A stretch of 64,000 bases of DNA, from positions 558,001 to 622,000 of the forward strand of contig NZ_JARVSC010000003.1 in NCBI RefSeq assembly GCF_030209375.1, in the 5' to 3' direction. This document shows, piece after piece, positions 1 through 7,358 of the stretch. Position 1 is the stretch's first letter, and every line of letters begins with the position of its first letter. A program made the translations under genes and the position numbers. This stretch comes from Plantibacter sp. ME-Dv--P-122b (lineage in GTDB: Bacteria; Actinomycetota; Actinomycetes; Actinomycetales; Microbacteriaceae). The notes under the pieces are model-generated. The model saw only the letters and a list, made by a program, of their open reading frames with translations, ran no database searches and was not told the origin of the DNA.

Positions 1-67
1 TTGAACCCTCTGTCATCCGTGACGACGATCCTCCGTGGTGGACAGCAAGATTCGTTCTCGGACAGGA

Positions 68-1336
68 TCACGATCCAAGTGCAGCTGTAAGCACCCTGGG
101 GTCGAGGATCCATCCAGCTGGCATCACCGAGAACATCGCCTCTCTGAGTCGACCTCCTGATTCCTCCTCGACCACCGACATCTCGTTGATCCCCGTTTGG
201 AGCCGTTCGAGTAGCGTGTGGAGCCATTCGCGGGCCGTCTCGTTGAAGGGGTTCCAGGGAGGCTCGACACGGTCGACGCCAGACAGCAGGTCAACGCCGT
301 CGCAGTGGAGGTCAACCTGTAAGCCCAACTTCTCGTCTGCGGATAGGTACACTCTCCACCTCAGTAGAGGGCCAGACGACCCGTCCACGTAGTCCGAAAT
401 GCTTGAACGGTGTGTAATGTCAACTGACGGCCCGAGGAGAGCGGCTACTCGCTCAGTCACTGACTCATCTGGATCGATCACAGTGGCAGTTTGGGGTCCC
501 GCGGAGCTGGCGACCCATTGACGAGCGACCAGGTCTCCGGCAGGGAACGAGTATCCGACAATGACCAATTCTTCCGCTCTAGCTAGCGCTTCTGCACCTG
601 CACGCCATTGAGCTTTGAGCGATCGATTCGCCAGGTAGGGGCCTTTTGAATACGTGGGCGGAATCAAGAGCGGCTTGAGGTCGTCGTACATGTGCTGGTA
701 CCGCGGAGGACGCTCGCCCGCGGGGGCGACTTCGGGGGCCCAGGGCAGCAGGTCCGTGGTGAGAACGATTGGGTCACTCGTGGGAGCGTCGAGGCCACCG
801 AACGCCCAACTCGTCGACCCGTGCAACTTGAATATCGTCGGCAGTGATCCGCGCGGGTCTGAAGGACCAAGGAAGAGACCGCTAGCCGCAGCCGCGCGAG
901 ATGTGATCGGAGCAACGTACAAGTCCGCCCAGGTACCCACTCGATTGATCCGGCTCAGCGCCCTCTCAAGGAGCGTGTCGTAGTTGAAAGTGAAGACCGA
1001 CGCTGATGCATCAGCCTGAGACCACGCGAATTTCAGAAGCCAGTCCGGTGGCGCAGTCGCGACGACCGAACGTTCCGCTGCGACAATCTGGCGGTACACC
1101 TCATCGGTGATCCTGATGAAGCTCGCTCGGTTAGACAAATTGTCGGCGTCAGTCAGCCAGGGTTGGTCGACGGAAAGAAACGACAGCCACTGCTCGAGAT
1201 CGTTGCCAAACTTGGTCAGGCTCTCGGCATCCACTAATCCCACGCCCGAGACGGCCTTGACCAGCTCGGTCATCGTGGGCATCGCTGGCGAAATCGCTCG
1301 AGAGAAGCCTGCTCCTAGTATGAAAGCTCGCACCAT
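68..1336 (-). CDS. SIR2-like domain protein (putative NAD-consuming enzyme)
   Basis: 422 residues. The N-terminus has a Rossmann-type GAGFS motif (residues 8-12). NYD at 118-120 and LHG with His172 match the NAD-binding Asn/Asp and catalytic His of SIR2-family proteins. A later VIVGYSFP segment is also typical of the SIR2_2/SIR2-like family. In bacteria such proteins are often NADases of anti-phage systems (Thoeris ThsA, DSR, pAgo-associated SIR2), but no partner of those systems is adjacent, so a defence role is inference. The C-terminal third has no motif I recognise. It lies in DNA of visibly lower GC than the core, with the DUF2971 gene divergent on the other side of a 537-bp gap. The start at 1336 is ATG and directly precedes the GAGFS strand. 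Confidence 0.75.
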   Translation of the reverse strand: MVRAFILGAGFSRAISPAMPTMTELVKAVSGVGLVDAESLTKFGNDLEQWLSFLSVDQPWLTDADNLSNRASFIRITDEVYRQIVAAERSVVATAPPDWLLKFAWSQADASASVFTFNYDTLLERALSRINRVGTWADLYVAPITSRAAAASGLFLGPSDPRGSLPTIFKLHGSTSWAFGGLDAPTSDPIVLTTDLLPWAPEVAPAGERPPRYQHMYDDLKPLLIPPTYSKGPYLANRSLKAQWRAGAEALARAEELVIVGYSFPAGDLVARQWVASSAGPQTATVIDPDESVTERVAALLGPSVDITHRSSISDYVDGSSGPLLRWRVYLSADEKLGLQVDLHCDGVDLLSGVDRVEPPWNPFNETAREWLHTLLERLQTGINEMSVVEEESGGRLREAMFSVMPAGWILDPRVLTAALGS

Positions 1337-1873
1337 CCGAACTCTAGCGTCGATGCAACGGTCCAGAGGCAGAGGCAGAGGCAGCAGCAGAGGCAGCTGC
1401 GGTCGGCCCGTCGAGTCGCTCGCTGGACCTGCACCCTGGATCTGAGTCGACTTGAGCCCCGCGTCCGCGGGTAGAGCGCCTACAGCGACAATTTCAAGTC
1501 GAGCTCCCGACAGCCGCCCGCCTGATCGATCGGTTCCTGGCGAGGACGCTACCGCCGGGTGCCTCCGGGCTCTCCGCGCCAGTCGCTAGTCTGCTTTGGA
1601 TCCAAGAGCAGCCGACCACTCCGCAGAGTGCATCCAATCGGTTCGGGAGATCGTCCCGCGGAATTGGCTCAGAACCTCTCCGACCGGTCCGATCACGTGC
1701 AGACGGTGACCTCTACGACCTCGGGGCGCCGCTGGACGACAGCTTTATACAAGCGCGGATTCGGAGGCCTTCACTGACAAAACCGGTTTGTTTCGCGTGG
1801 AGCGCCAGTCTCTGCGCACAATCACCGGAATGTTCAGACAGCCTCAACTGTGTGAGTCGACACGGACAATCTG
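1337..1873. other. intergenic region between divergent SIR2-like and DUF2971 genes
   Basis: 537 bp with no convincing gene. Short open frames here lack codon bias and ribosome-binding sites. It must hold the divergent promoters of the two flanking accessory genes. Besides the hexamer repeat listed separately I see no recognisable element. Confidence 0.5.
1365..1397. repeat. AGAGGC hexanucleotide tandem repeat
   Basis: Three perfect AGAGGC units, one AGCAGC variant, a further AGAGGC and a partial unit, starting 28 bp upstream of the SIR2-like start codon. It lies in the probable 5' untranslated or promoter region of that gene. Confidence 0.7.
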
Positions 1874-2839
1874 GTGGCACTAGATGCGCAGTACCATTTC
1901 CCCGTGCCCGAAGTTGAACGCGCCTGCCACTACACCAGCACTCAAGGTCTCATATCGATCCTCCAGAACCACGCCCTGCGCGCGTCCTCTGCAGCTTTCA
2001 TGAATGACGCCAATGAGATGCGTAGCGGTGCCCGCGCGTTCAGAACCGCCTTCGAAGCTCGCAGAGCGGGGCTGCAATCCGACGAGCACACACACGTCGA
2101 GCACAGCGGACTCATGAACGAGGAAACCGCGTTCAGCAATTTCCTCCTCTCAGCGGCTCGCGATCCCGACAGCCTGACTCTCTGGCGAAACTACGGCGTG
2201 TCCGAGGTTGCATACTCCATTGAACTCGATGGTTCGCAATCCCTCGTGCCGCTCGTTGCACGATCCGGCGAGTCACACCCGAGCCCTCCGCCGGACTTCT
2301 ACGCGCCCGACGAAGTGGCCGAAGACGGCACGCCCATCCACTACTTTCCCGCCGACGCTACCTTCGTACTCGGCGGAAGCTGGAGGGACGTTGACTATAT
2401 CGAAGGTGTCGATGATCCACTCATCGGCAAGCGACTGGACGAGTTGATTGCGAGATACCGTAAGAACAGGGATGCAGGAAAGCTCATCGTCACCGGCTAC
2501 GCCAACGCGCCCATCGACTTCATGAAGGATCGCGGTTTCAGCGACGAACGCGAGGTTCGGTGCGTGTTCACGGTTAATCCATGGTGGAAATTCGTTCGCT
2601 ACCGGCCCACACGCTTCGGAATAGTCCCGTACATCGAACTGACCGGCGGTGGCGGCAAAATGGAAGAGGAGTGGGGATCGCGGGGATCGTGGGCGATGAC
2701 TCCGCAGCCTTTGCCGGTCAAGCGGGTGACAATCGGCCCCAACGCCCCTCACGAAGCCGAGCGTGCCCTTAGGTCGCTGCTAGACCAGACGGGGTATGGA
2801 AGCGCATCGGTAGCGCGAAGCGAAACGCCGTATCGGTAG
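1874..2839 (+). CDS. DUF2971 domain-containing protein
   Basis: 321 residues. The N-terminus carries the family signature: a YTS motif, then a loop like ISILQNHALRAS and FMNDANEMR. A later FSDEREVRCVF stretch matches the conserved C-terminal part of DUF2971 proteins. The family is common on mobile and defence-type islands, but its biochemical role is unknown and I do not assign one. The annotated start is GTG at 1874. An in-frame GTG at 1904 would also preserve the domain, and neither has a clear ribosome-binding site. It is divergent from the SIR2-like gene and lies in the same lower-GC block. Confidence 0.7.
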   Translation: MALDAQYHFPVPEVERACHYTSTQGLISILQNHALRASSAAFMNDANEMRSGARAFRTAFEARRAGLQSDEHTHVEHSGLMNEETAFSNFLLSAARDPDSLTLWRNYGVSEVAYSIELDGSQSLVPLVARSGESHPSPPPDFYAPDEVAEDGTPIHYFPADATFVLGGSWRDVDYIEGVDDPLIGKRLDELIARYRKNRDAGKLIVTGYANAPIDFMKDRGFSDEREVRCVFTVNPWWKFVRYRPTRFGIVPYIELTGGGGKMEEEWGSRGSWAMTPQPLPVKRVTIGPNAPHEAERALRSLLDQTGYGSASVARSETPYR

Positions 2840-3139
2840 CGGCCTCAATCATGCCAGCAGGGCGATCGCCTCCGTTTTCTAGTCGCACGTCGCGGCGGCG
2901 ACGCCTCGAGACGTCTCAGACGTGATGTACGCCGCACTAACTCGACCACGTCAGGACCAACATGACCACGCACGCTGATCACCGTTCGCCACCGTCCGCT
3001 GGATAAGCGCTACATGCGTTGCTATGTTTCGTGCATTACCGACGGCCGTTGCCCCACCGAGCGGGCCGCAGGATACGCGGCGCGCGCATGAAACAGCCGC
3101 TGACCGGGGTGTTCCAGGGCAACGGCCGGGTGATGCTGG
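2840..3139. other. non-coding stretch between DUF2971 gene and tRNA-Thr
   Basis: About 300 bp without a supportable gene. It abuts the 3' end of tRNA-Thr, the usual insertion side for tRNA-targeting islands. I see no integrase and no duplicated tRNA 3' end in positions 1-3139. Confidence 0.4.
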
Positions 3140-3215
3140 TGGAGCCGCCCAAGGGAATCGAACCCTTGACCTTCTCATTACGAGTGAGATGCTCTGCCGA
3201 CTGAGCTAGGGCGGC
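3140..3215 (-). tRNA. tRNA-Thr (CGT anticodon)
   Basis: Full cloverleaf on the minus strand: 7-bp acceptor GCCGCCC/GGGCGGC, D arm GCTC/GAGC, anticodon stem TCTCA/TGAGA with loop CTCGTAA giving anticodon CGT, T arm AAGGG/CCCTT around TTCGATT, and discriminator T. The terminal CCA is encoded (3140-3142). Low-GC accessory genes begin beyond its 3' end. Confidence 0.95.
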
Positions 3216-3250
3216 GCGTGCGCTGGTCGCCCGGCGCACGAGTATCCATG

Positions 3251-3892
3251 TTAGCGCAGCTTTTGGACCGTCGTGTACAGCTCGGCGAAAGAACGACGGA
3301 TCCGCTCGGCGAGAGAGCCCGGCGTCGGCGCATCGGCCCAGCAGCGCCAGGCGTGACGCAGGCCGGCGAAGCCCACCATCGTCACCATCCAGCAGCGGTC
3401 GAACAGCGCCTCGGCGTCCTCCGCGAGCGTCGGATCGTCGTTCAGCACCCGGCGCTCGACGACCTTGTAGAGGCCCTCCTCGAAGCCGCGCATACTCGCG
3501 ATCCGCGCGCCCAGCAGGTGCGGGTGGTCGCGCAGGACGTCCTTGCGGAGATGGTGGATCTCCACGTCCTCGTCGGCGTCACCCACGGTGCGGGCCAGGA
3601 GCTCCCCCAGGTCGGTGAGCACGTCGGTGGCGGGCCCCGCGGTCAGGAAGGCGTGCAGGGCGTCGCCGTCAGGGATCAGCGGGATGTCGCCGATCAGCGC
3701 CTCCTCCTTCGTCCCGAAGTAGTTGAAGAAGGTCCGCGGCGAGACCTCCGCCCGACGGCTCACCTCCTCCACTGTCACGTTCTCGAGCCCCTGCTCACTC
3801 GCGAGCGTCAGCACCGCGTGCTGGATCGCCCGACGCGTCGCGAGCCGCTTCCGCTCGCGGAGCCCGAGTTCAGCCGGCGCCGTCATGGTCAT
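3251..3892 (-). CDS. TetR/AcrR-family transcriptional regulator
   Basis: 213 residues. The TetR helix-turn-helix is at about residues 12-60 (TRRAIQHAVL, then VTVEEVSRRAEVSPRTFFNYFG, a canonical recognition-helix region). The C-terminal all-helical part would be the ligand and dimer domain; its ligand is unknown. The gene follows the secreted peptidase gene by 13 bp on the same strand, so the two are probably co-transcribed. Regulation of that gene or of a distant transporter is possible. The ATG at 3892 is favoured because it leaves the usual short N-terminal arm before helix 1. Confidence 0.85.
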   Translation of the reverse strand: MTMTAPAELGLRERKRLATRRAIQHAVLTLASEQGLENVTVEEVSRRAEVSPRTFFNYFGTKEEALIGDIPLIPDGDALHAFLTAGPATDVLTDLGELLARTVGDADEDVEIHHLRKDVLRDHPHLLGARIASMRGFEEGLYKVVERRVLNDDPTLAEDAEALFDRCWMVTMVGFAGLRHAWRCWADAPTPGSLAERIRRSFAELYTTVQKLR

Positions 3893-3905
3893 CAGGATCC
3901 CGCCG

Positions 3906-5531
3906 TCAACTGCACATCGGGTCCTTCGACGGCACCGTGCCGTCGATGAGGTACTGGTCGACCGCCTGGTTCACGCAGTCACTGCCCTTGTTGTAGCCGG
4001 TGTGACCCTCACCCTTGTAGGTGATCAGCTGACCCTTGTCGAGCTGCTCCGCGAGGTTCTGCGCCCAGACGTACGGCGTGGCCGGGTCGTTCGTCGTCCC
4101 GACGACGAGGATCGGCGCTGCGCCCTTCGCGTGGATCTCCCCACGCTCGGTCCGCGTCTGGTACGGCCAGTTGGCGCAGAACGTGTCGCCGTAGGCCATG
4201 TACTCGCCGATCACGGGAGCCGCCTCCTCCAGCTGCTTCGCCTCGTCGGCCATCTTCGTCTTGTCGTCGTCGTAGCTGTAGTCGAGGCAGTTGATCGCGT
4301 TGAAGGCCTCGGTCTGGTTGTCGGCGTACTTGCCGGACTCGTTGCGACCGTTGTACCCGTCGGCGAACTGGAACGCGATGTCGGTCCCGCCCTGCATGAC
4401 CTCGGCGAACATCTTGCTGAGGTACGGCCAGGCATCGGCCTGGTACAGCGGGTAGATGATCGCCGTCAGCAGGGTGTTGCCGCCCAGCTCACGTCCGTCG
4501 TCGCCGGGGATCGGGTTCGCGTCGACCTCGTCGAGGAGCGTCTTGATCTCGGTCATCGCGCTGTCGACGGAGCCCTTGAACGGGCAATCCTTGCCCGTCA
4601 TGCAGTCCTCGAGGTAGGCACGCAGAGCACTCTCGAAGCCCTTGGCCTGCTCCTTGACGACCTCGAAGTTCGACGTCGACGGGTCGATCGCACCGTCGAG
4701 CACGAGACGCCCGACGTTCTTCGGGAAGAGCTCCGCGTACGTCGCGCCGAGGAACGTGCCGTACGAGTACCCGAGGTAGTAGAGCTGTTTGTCACCGACG
4801 GCAGCACGCAGCATGTCGAGGTCCTTCGCAGCGCTCTGCGTGTCGACGAACTCGAGCATCTTGCCCGTCTCCTCCGCGCACGCGTCGCCGAAGTCCTTCG
4901 CGGCCTTCTCGTTCGCGGCGATCCACTCGTCGGAACCGCGCTTCCCCGGCGTCACGTCGTACAGGTACGCGTCCATCTCGGAGTCGGTCAGGCAGGTCAC
5001 CGGCGTCGACTTGCCGACACCGCGGGGGTCGAAGCCGACGACGTCGAAGTTCTCCTGGAGGTCCTTGTCGACCGCGAAGTCAAGGCTGTCGGCGACGAGG
5101 CTGTAACCGGAACCACCCGGGCCGCCGGGGTTCATGAAGAGCGAGCCGATCGGCTTGCCGTTCGTCGCCTCGTGCCGCACGAGCGCCAGGGAGAGTTCGC
5201 CGTCCGAGGGGTTGTCCCAGTCAATGGGCGCCTTCGCCGTGGCGCATTCGAAGCCGTCGGCACAGCCACTGGTCTTCCAGTCGAGCTGCTGCTCGTAGAA
5301 GGGCTTCAGCTCGGCGTCGACGTCACTCGTCGCCGGCGAGGAGGACGACGTCGTCGGCTCGGCGGCCTTCGGCGGCAGGAAGGCCGTCACGCACCCGCTC
5401 AGGGTGAGTGCCGCGACCGCGAGACCGGCCACCAGGGCGACCCGCGCCGCACGGCGCGCACCGGGACCCCTGCGACGGGGTGCACCGGTCGATCCCGTCG
5501 AGTCCGACGGCTGCTGCCTGGGCGAAGTCAC
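3906..5531 (-). CDS. secreted lipoprotein alpha/beta-hydrolase, tripeptidyl aminopeptidase-like
   Basis: 541 residues. The N-terminus is basic, then hydrophobic, and ends in lipobox LSGC (Cys47), so it is a predicted lipoprotein. The hydrolase core has GGPGGSG (oxyanion region), FDVVGFDPRGVGKS and the nucleophile elbow GYSYG (Ser256). Near the C-terminus are TNDPATP (Asp) and GEGHTGY (His), completing the triad. The length and C-terminal TAP-like domain match the actinomycete SlpD/SlpE/Tap family, which release peptides from protein N-termini outside the cell. It starts 9 bp after holB and precedes the TetR gene. Substrate specificity is inferred from family only. Confidence 0.85.
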   Translation of the reverse strand: MTSPRQQPSDSTGSTGAPRRRGPGARRAARVALVAGLAVAALTLSGCVTAFLPPKAAEPTTSSSSPATSDVDAELKPFYEQQLDWKTSGCADGFECATAKAPIDWDNPSDGELSLALVRHEATNGKPIGSLFMNPGGPGGSGYSLVADSLDFAVDKDLQENFDVVGFDPRGVGKSTPVTCLTDSEMDAYLYDVTPGKRGSDEWIAANEKAAKDFGDACAEETGKMLEFVDTQSAAKDLDMLRAAVGDKQLYYLGYSYGTFLGATYAELFPKNVGRLVLDGAIDPSTSNFEVVKEQAKGFESALRAYLEDCMTGKDCPFKGSVDSAMTEIKTLLDEVDANPIPGDDGRELGGNTLLTAIIYPLYQADAWPYLSKMFAEVMQGGTDIAFQFADGYNGRNESGKYADNQTEAFNAINCLDYSYDDDKTKMADEAKQLEEAAPVIGEYMAYGDTFCANWPYQTRTERGEIHAKGAAPILVVGTTNDPATPYVWAQNLAEQLDKGQLITYKGEGHTGYNKGSDCVNQAVDQYLIDGTVPSKDPMCS

Positions 5532-5540
5532 AGAGGCTCC

Positions 5541-6674
5541 CTACCGGACCGCCGACACGAGCATGGCCTCCAAGGCCAGCGCCGGGGCGACGTTCCCTTC
5601 GATTCGTGTGCGGGCGACGGAGATCGCCTCCAAGGTTTCGATCGTAACCGCAGGCGTCGTCCGGCGAGCGGCTTCCTCGAGTTCCGGACGCAATTCACGG
5701 TTGATGATCGTGGCGTCGTGCCCCAGCTGCAGGAGCACGATGTCGCGGTACAGCGAGAGCAGGTCGACCATGATCCGGTCGAGCCCGTCGCGCAGACTGC
5801 GGGTGGCGCGTCGCTTCTGGTCCTCCTCCATCGCCCGGACCTGCGAGCGGAGGGCCGGTGGGACCGACTGACCGGGCTCGACGCCGAGTGAGCGCAGGGT
5901 GCTCTCCCGCTCGGCCTCGTCGCGCAGCGAGGTGTACGCCTTCGCGTCGTCGCCGGCCAGCTCCAGGAGGCGGCCGGCGGTGACGACCGCTTGCCCCGCG
6001 CTCCGGATGTCGAGCACGGCACGGAGCGTGGATTCACGGCGCTGCCGTGCACCGGGGTCGGTCGCGAGGCGATGGGCCATGCCGACGTGGCTCTGCGCCT
6101 CGCGGGCGGCGCGTTCGGCGAGTTCGGGTGCCACGCCGTCGCGCCGTTCCAGCAGCTCGGCGACGTCATCGATGGTGGGGACGCCGAGGCGGACCGAGCG
6201 GACGCGCGACCGGATGGTGGGCAACAGGTCGGCCTCGCTGGGCGCGCACAGCACCCAGATCGTGCTGCTCGGCGGCTCCTCGAGCGACTTCAAAAGCAGG
6301 TTGGACGTGCGCTCGGTCATTCGATCGGCGTCCTCGACGACCATGACGCGGAAGCGGCCGACGGAAGGCGCGCGGTAGGCGTTCCGGACGAGATCGCGGA
6401 CCTCGTCGATCGTGATGATGACGCGATCGGTGCTCAGCGCCGAGAGGTCGGGGTGGGTGCGGGCCTCCACCTGACGACGGGTGACGTCGTCGCCCCCGGG
6501 CTCGCGGCTGAGGAGCGCGGCGGCGAAGGCGTAGGCGAGGGTCGACCGGCCGGAACCGGGCGGTCCGGTGATGAGCCAGGCATGGGTGAGGCCCTTGGGC
6601 GTGACCGGGTCCGACGCCGACTGGAGGAGCTCGATCGCGTCGCGTTGACCCGTCAAGTCGGTCCAGGAAGCCAT
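5541..6674 (-). CDS. holB: DNA polymerase III subunit delta'
   Basis: 377 residues. Clamp-loader AAA+ subunit. The N-terminal motif GPPGSGRSTLA is a degenerate Walker A with Arg in place of the usual Lys, consistent with delta' not hydrolysing ATP. MVVEDADRMTERTSNLLLKSLEEPP is the Walker B/sensor region and SRVRS the SRC-like motif. Together with DnaX and delta it loads the beta clamp. It follows tmk by 48 bp and precedes the peptidase gene by 9 bp. The tmk-holB pairing is typical in bacteria and supports the call. Confidence 0.92.
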   Translation of the reverse strand: MASWTDLTGQRDAIELLQSASDPVTPKGLTHAWLITGPPGSGRSTLAYAFAAALLSREPGGDDVTRRQVEARTHPDLSALSTDRVIITIDEVRDLVRNAYRAPSVGRFRVMVVEDADRMTERTSNLLLKSLEEPPSSTIWVLCAPSEADLLPTIRSRVRSVRLGVPTIDDVAELLERRDGVAPELAERAAREAQSHVGMAHRLATDPGARQRRESTLRAVLDIRSAGQAVVTAGRLLELAGDDAKAYTSLRDEAERESTLRSLGVEPGQSVPPALRSQVRAMEEDQKRRATRSLRDGLDRIMVDLLSLYRDIVLLQLGHDATIINRELRPELEEAARRTTPAVTIETLEAISVARTRIEGNVAPALALEAMLVSAVR

Positions 6675-6722
6675 GCGTCTACGATACCGGGCGGTACCGA
6701 CGTGAGCCGGCGGGGTGCGTGC

Positions 6723-7358
6723 TCAGAGGAGGGGCGCGATGCGGGCCTGGATGTTGGCGGCGAGCTGCTCGGGTGGGAGCGCGGCGTCGACGACGAGGAA
6801 CCGCTCCGGCTCCGCGGCCGCGAGGGCGAGGAACGACTCCCGTACCCGGGTGTGGAAGTCCTGCGCCTCGGCCTCGAGCCGATCGAAGCGCTTGTTGGCG
6901 TTGTCGAGACGGCCGCGGGCGACGGCGACGTCCAGGTCGAGGAGCACGGTCACGTCGGGCAGGAGGTCCTCAGCAGCCCAGAGCGAGATGGCGCGGATCT
7001 GCTGGGCGTCGAGCACGCGTCCGCTGCCCTGGTACGCGACCGACGAGTCGAGGTACCGATCCTGCAGGACGACCTCGCCCCTCGCGAGGGCCGGGCGCAC
7101 CACGGTGGCGATGTGGTGCGCGCGGTCGGCCGCGTAGAGCAGGGCCTCGGCACGTGGGCTGATGTCGCCCCGGTGATGCAGGACGATCTCGCGGATCTCG
7201 ACACCGAGCTCACTCCCACCAGGCTCACGGGTCCGGACGACCGTCCGACCCTGTTGCTCGAACCAGTCGCTCAGGAGTCGCGCCTGCGTCGACTTCCCGA
7301 CGCCGTCGCCGCCCTCGAGGGTGACGAACAGGCCCCGAGGGCGTCCTCCCTCACTCAC
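6723..7358 (-). CDS. tmk: thymidylate kinase (dTMP kinase)
   Basis: 211 residues. P-loop LEGGDGVGKSTQA near residue 15, then the DR(E/Y) nucleotide motifs TREPGGSELG and DRYLDSSVAYQG. The enzyme phosphorylates dTMP to dTDP for DNA synthesis. The GTG start overlaps the topA stop codon by 4 bp, indicating translational coupling, which decides the start. Confidence 0.95.
   Translation of the reverse strand: MSEGGRPRGLFVTLEGGDGVGKSTQARLLSDWFEQQGRTVVRTREPGGSELGVEIREIVLHHRGDISPRAEALLYAADRAHHIATVVRPALARGEVVLQDRYLDSSVAYQGSGRVLDAQQIRAISLWAAEDLLPDVTVLLDLDVAVARGRLDNANKRFDRLEAEAQDFHTRVRESFLALAAAEPERFLVVDAALPPEQLAANIQARIAPLL

Noticed and set aside
3723-5891. 722-codon plus-strand open frame
   Set aside because: It is antisense to the hydrolase and tetR genes, has the Arg/Val-rich composition of a high-GC shadow frame and no domain.
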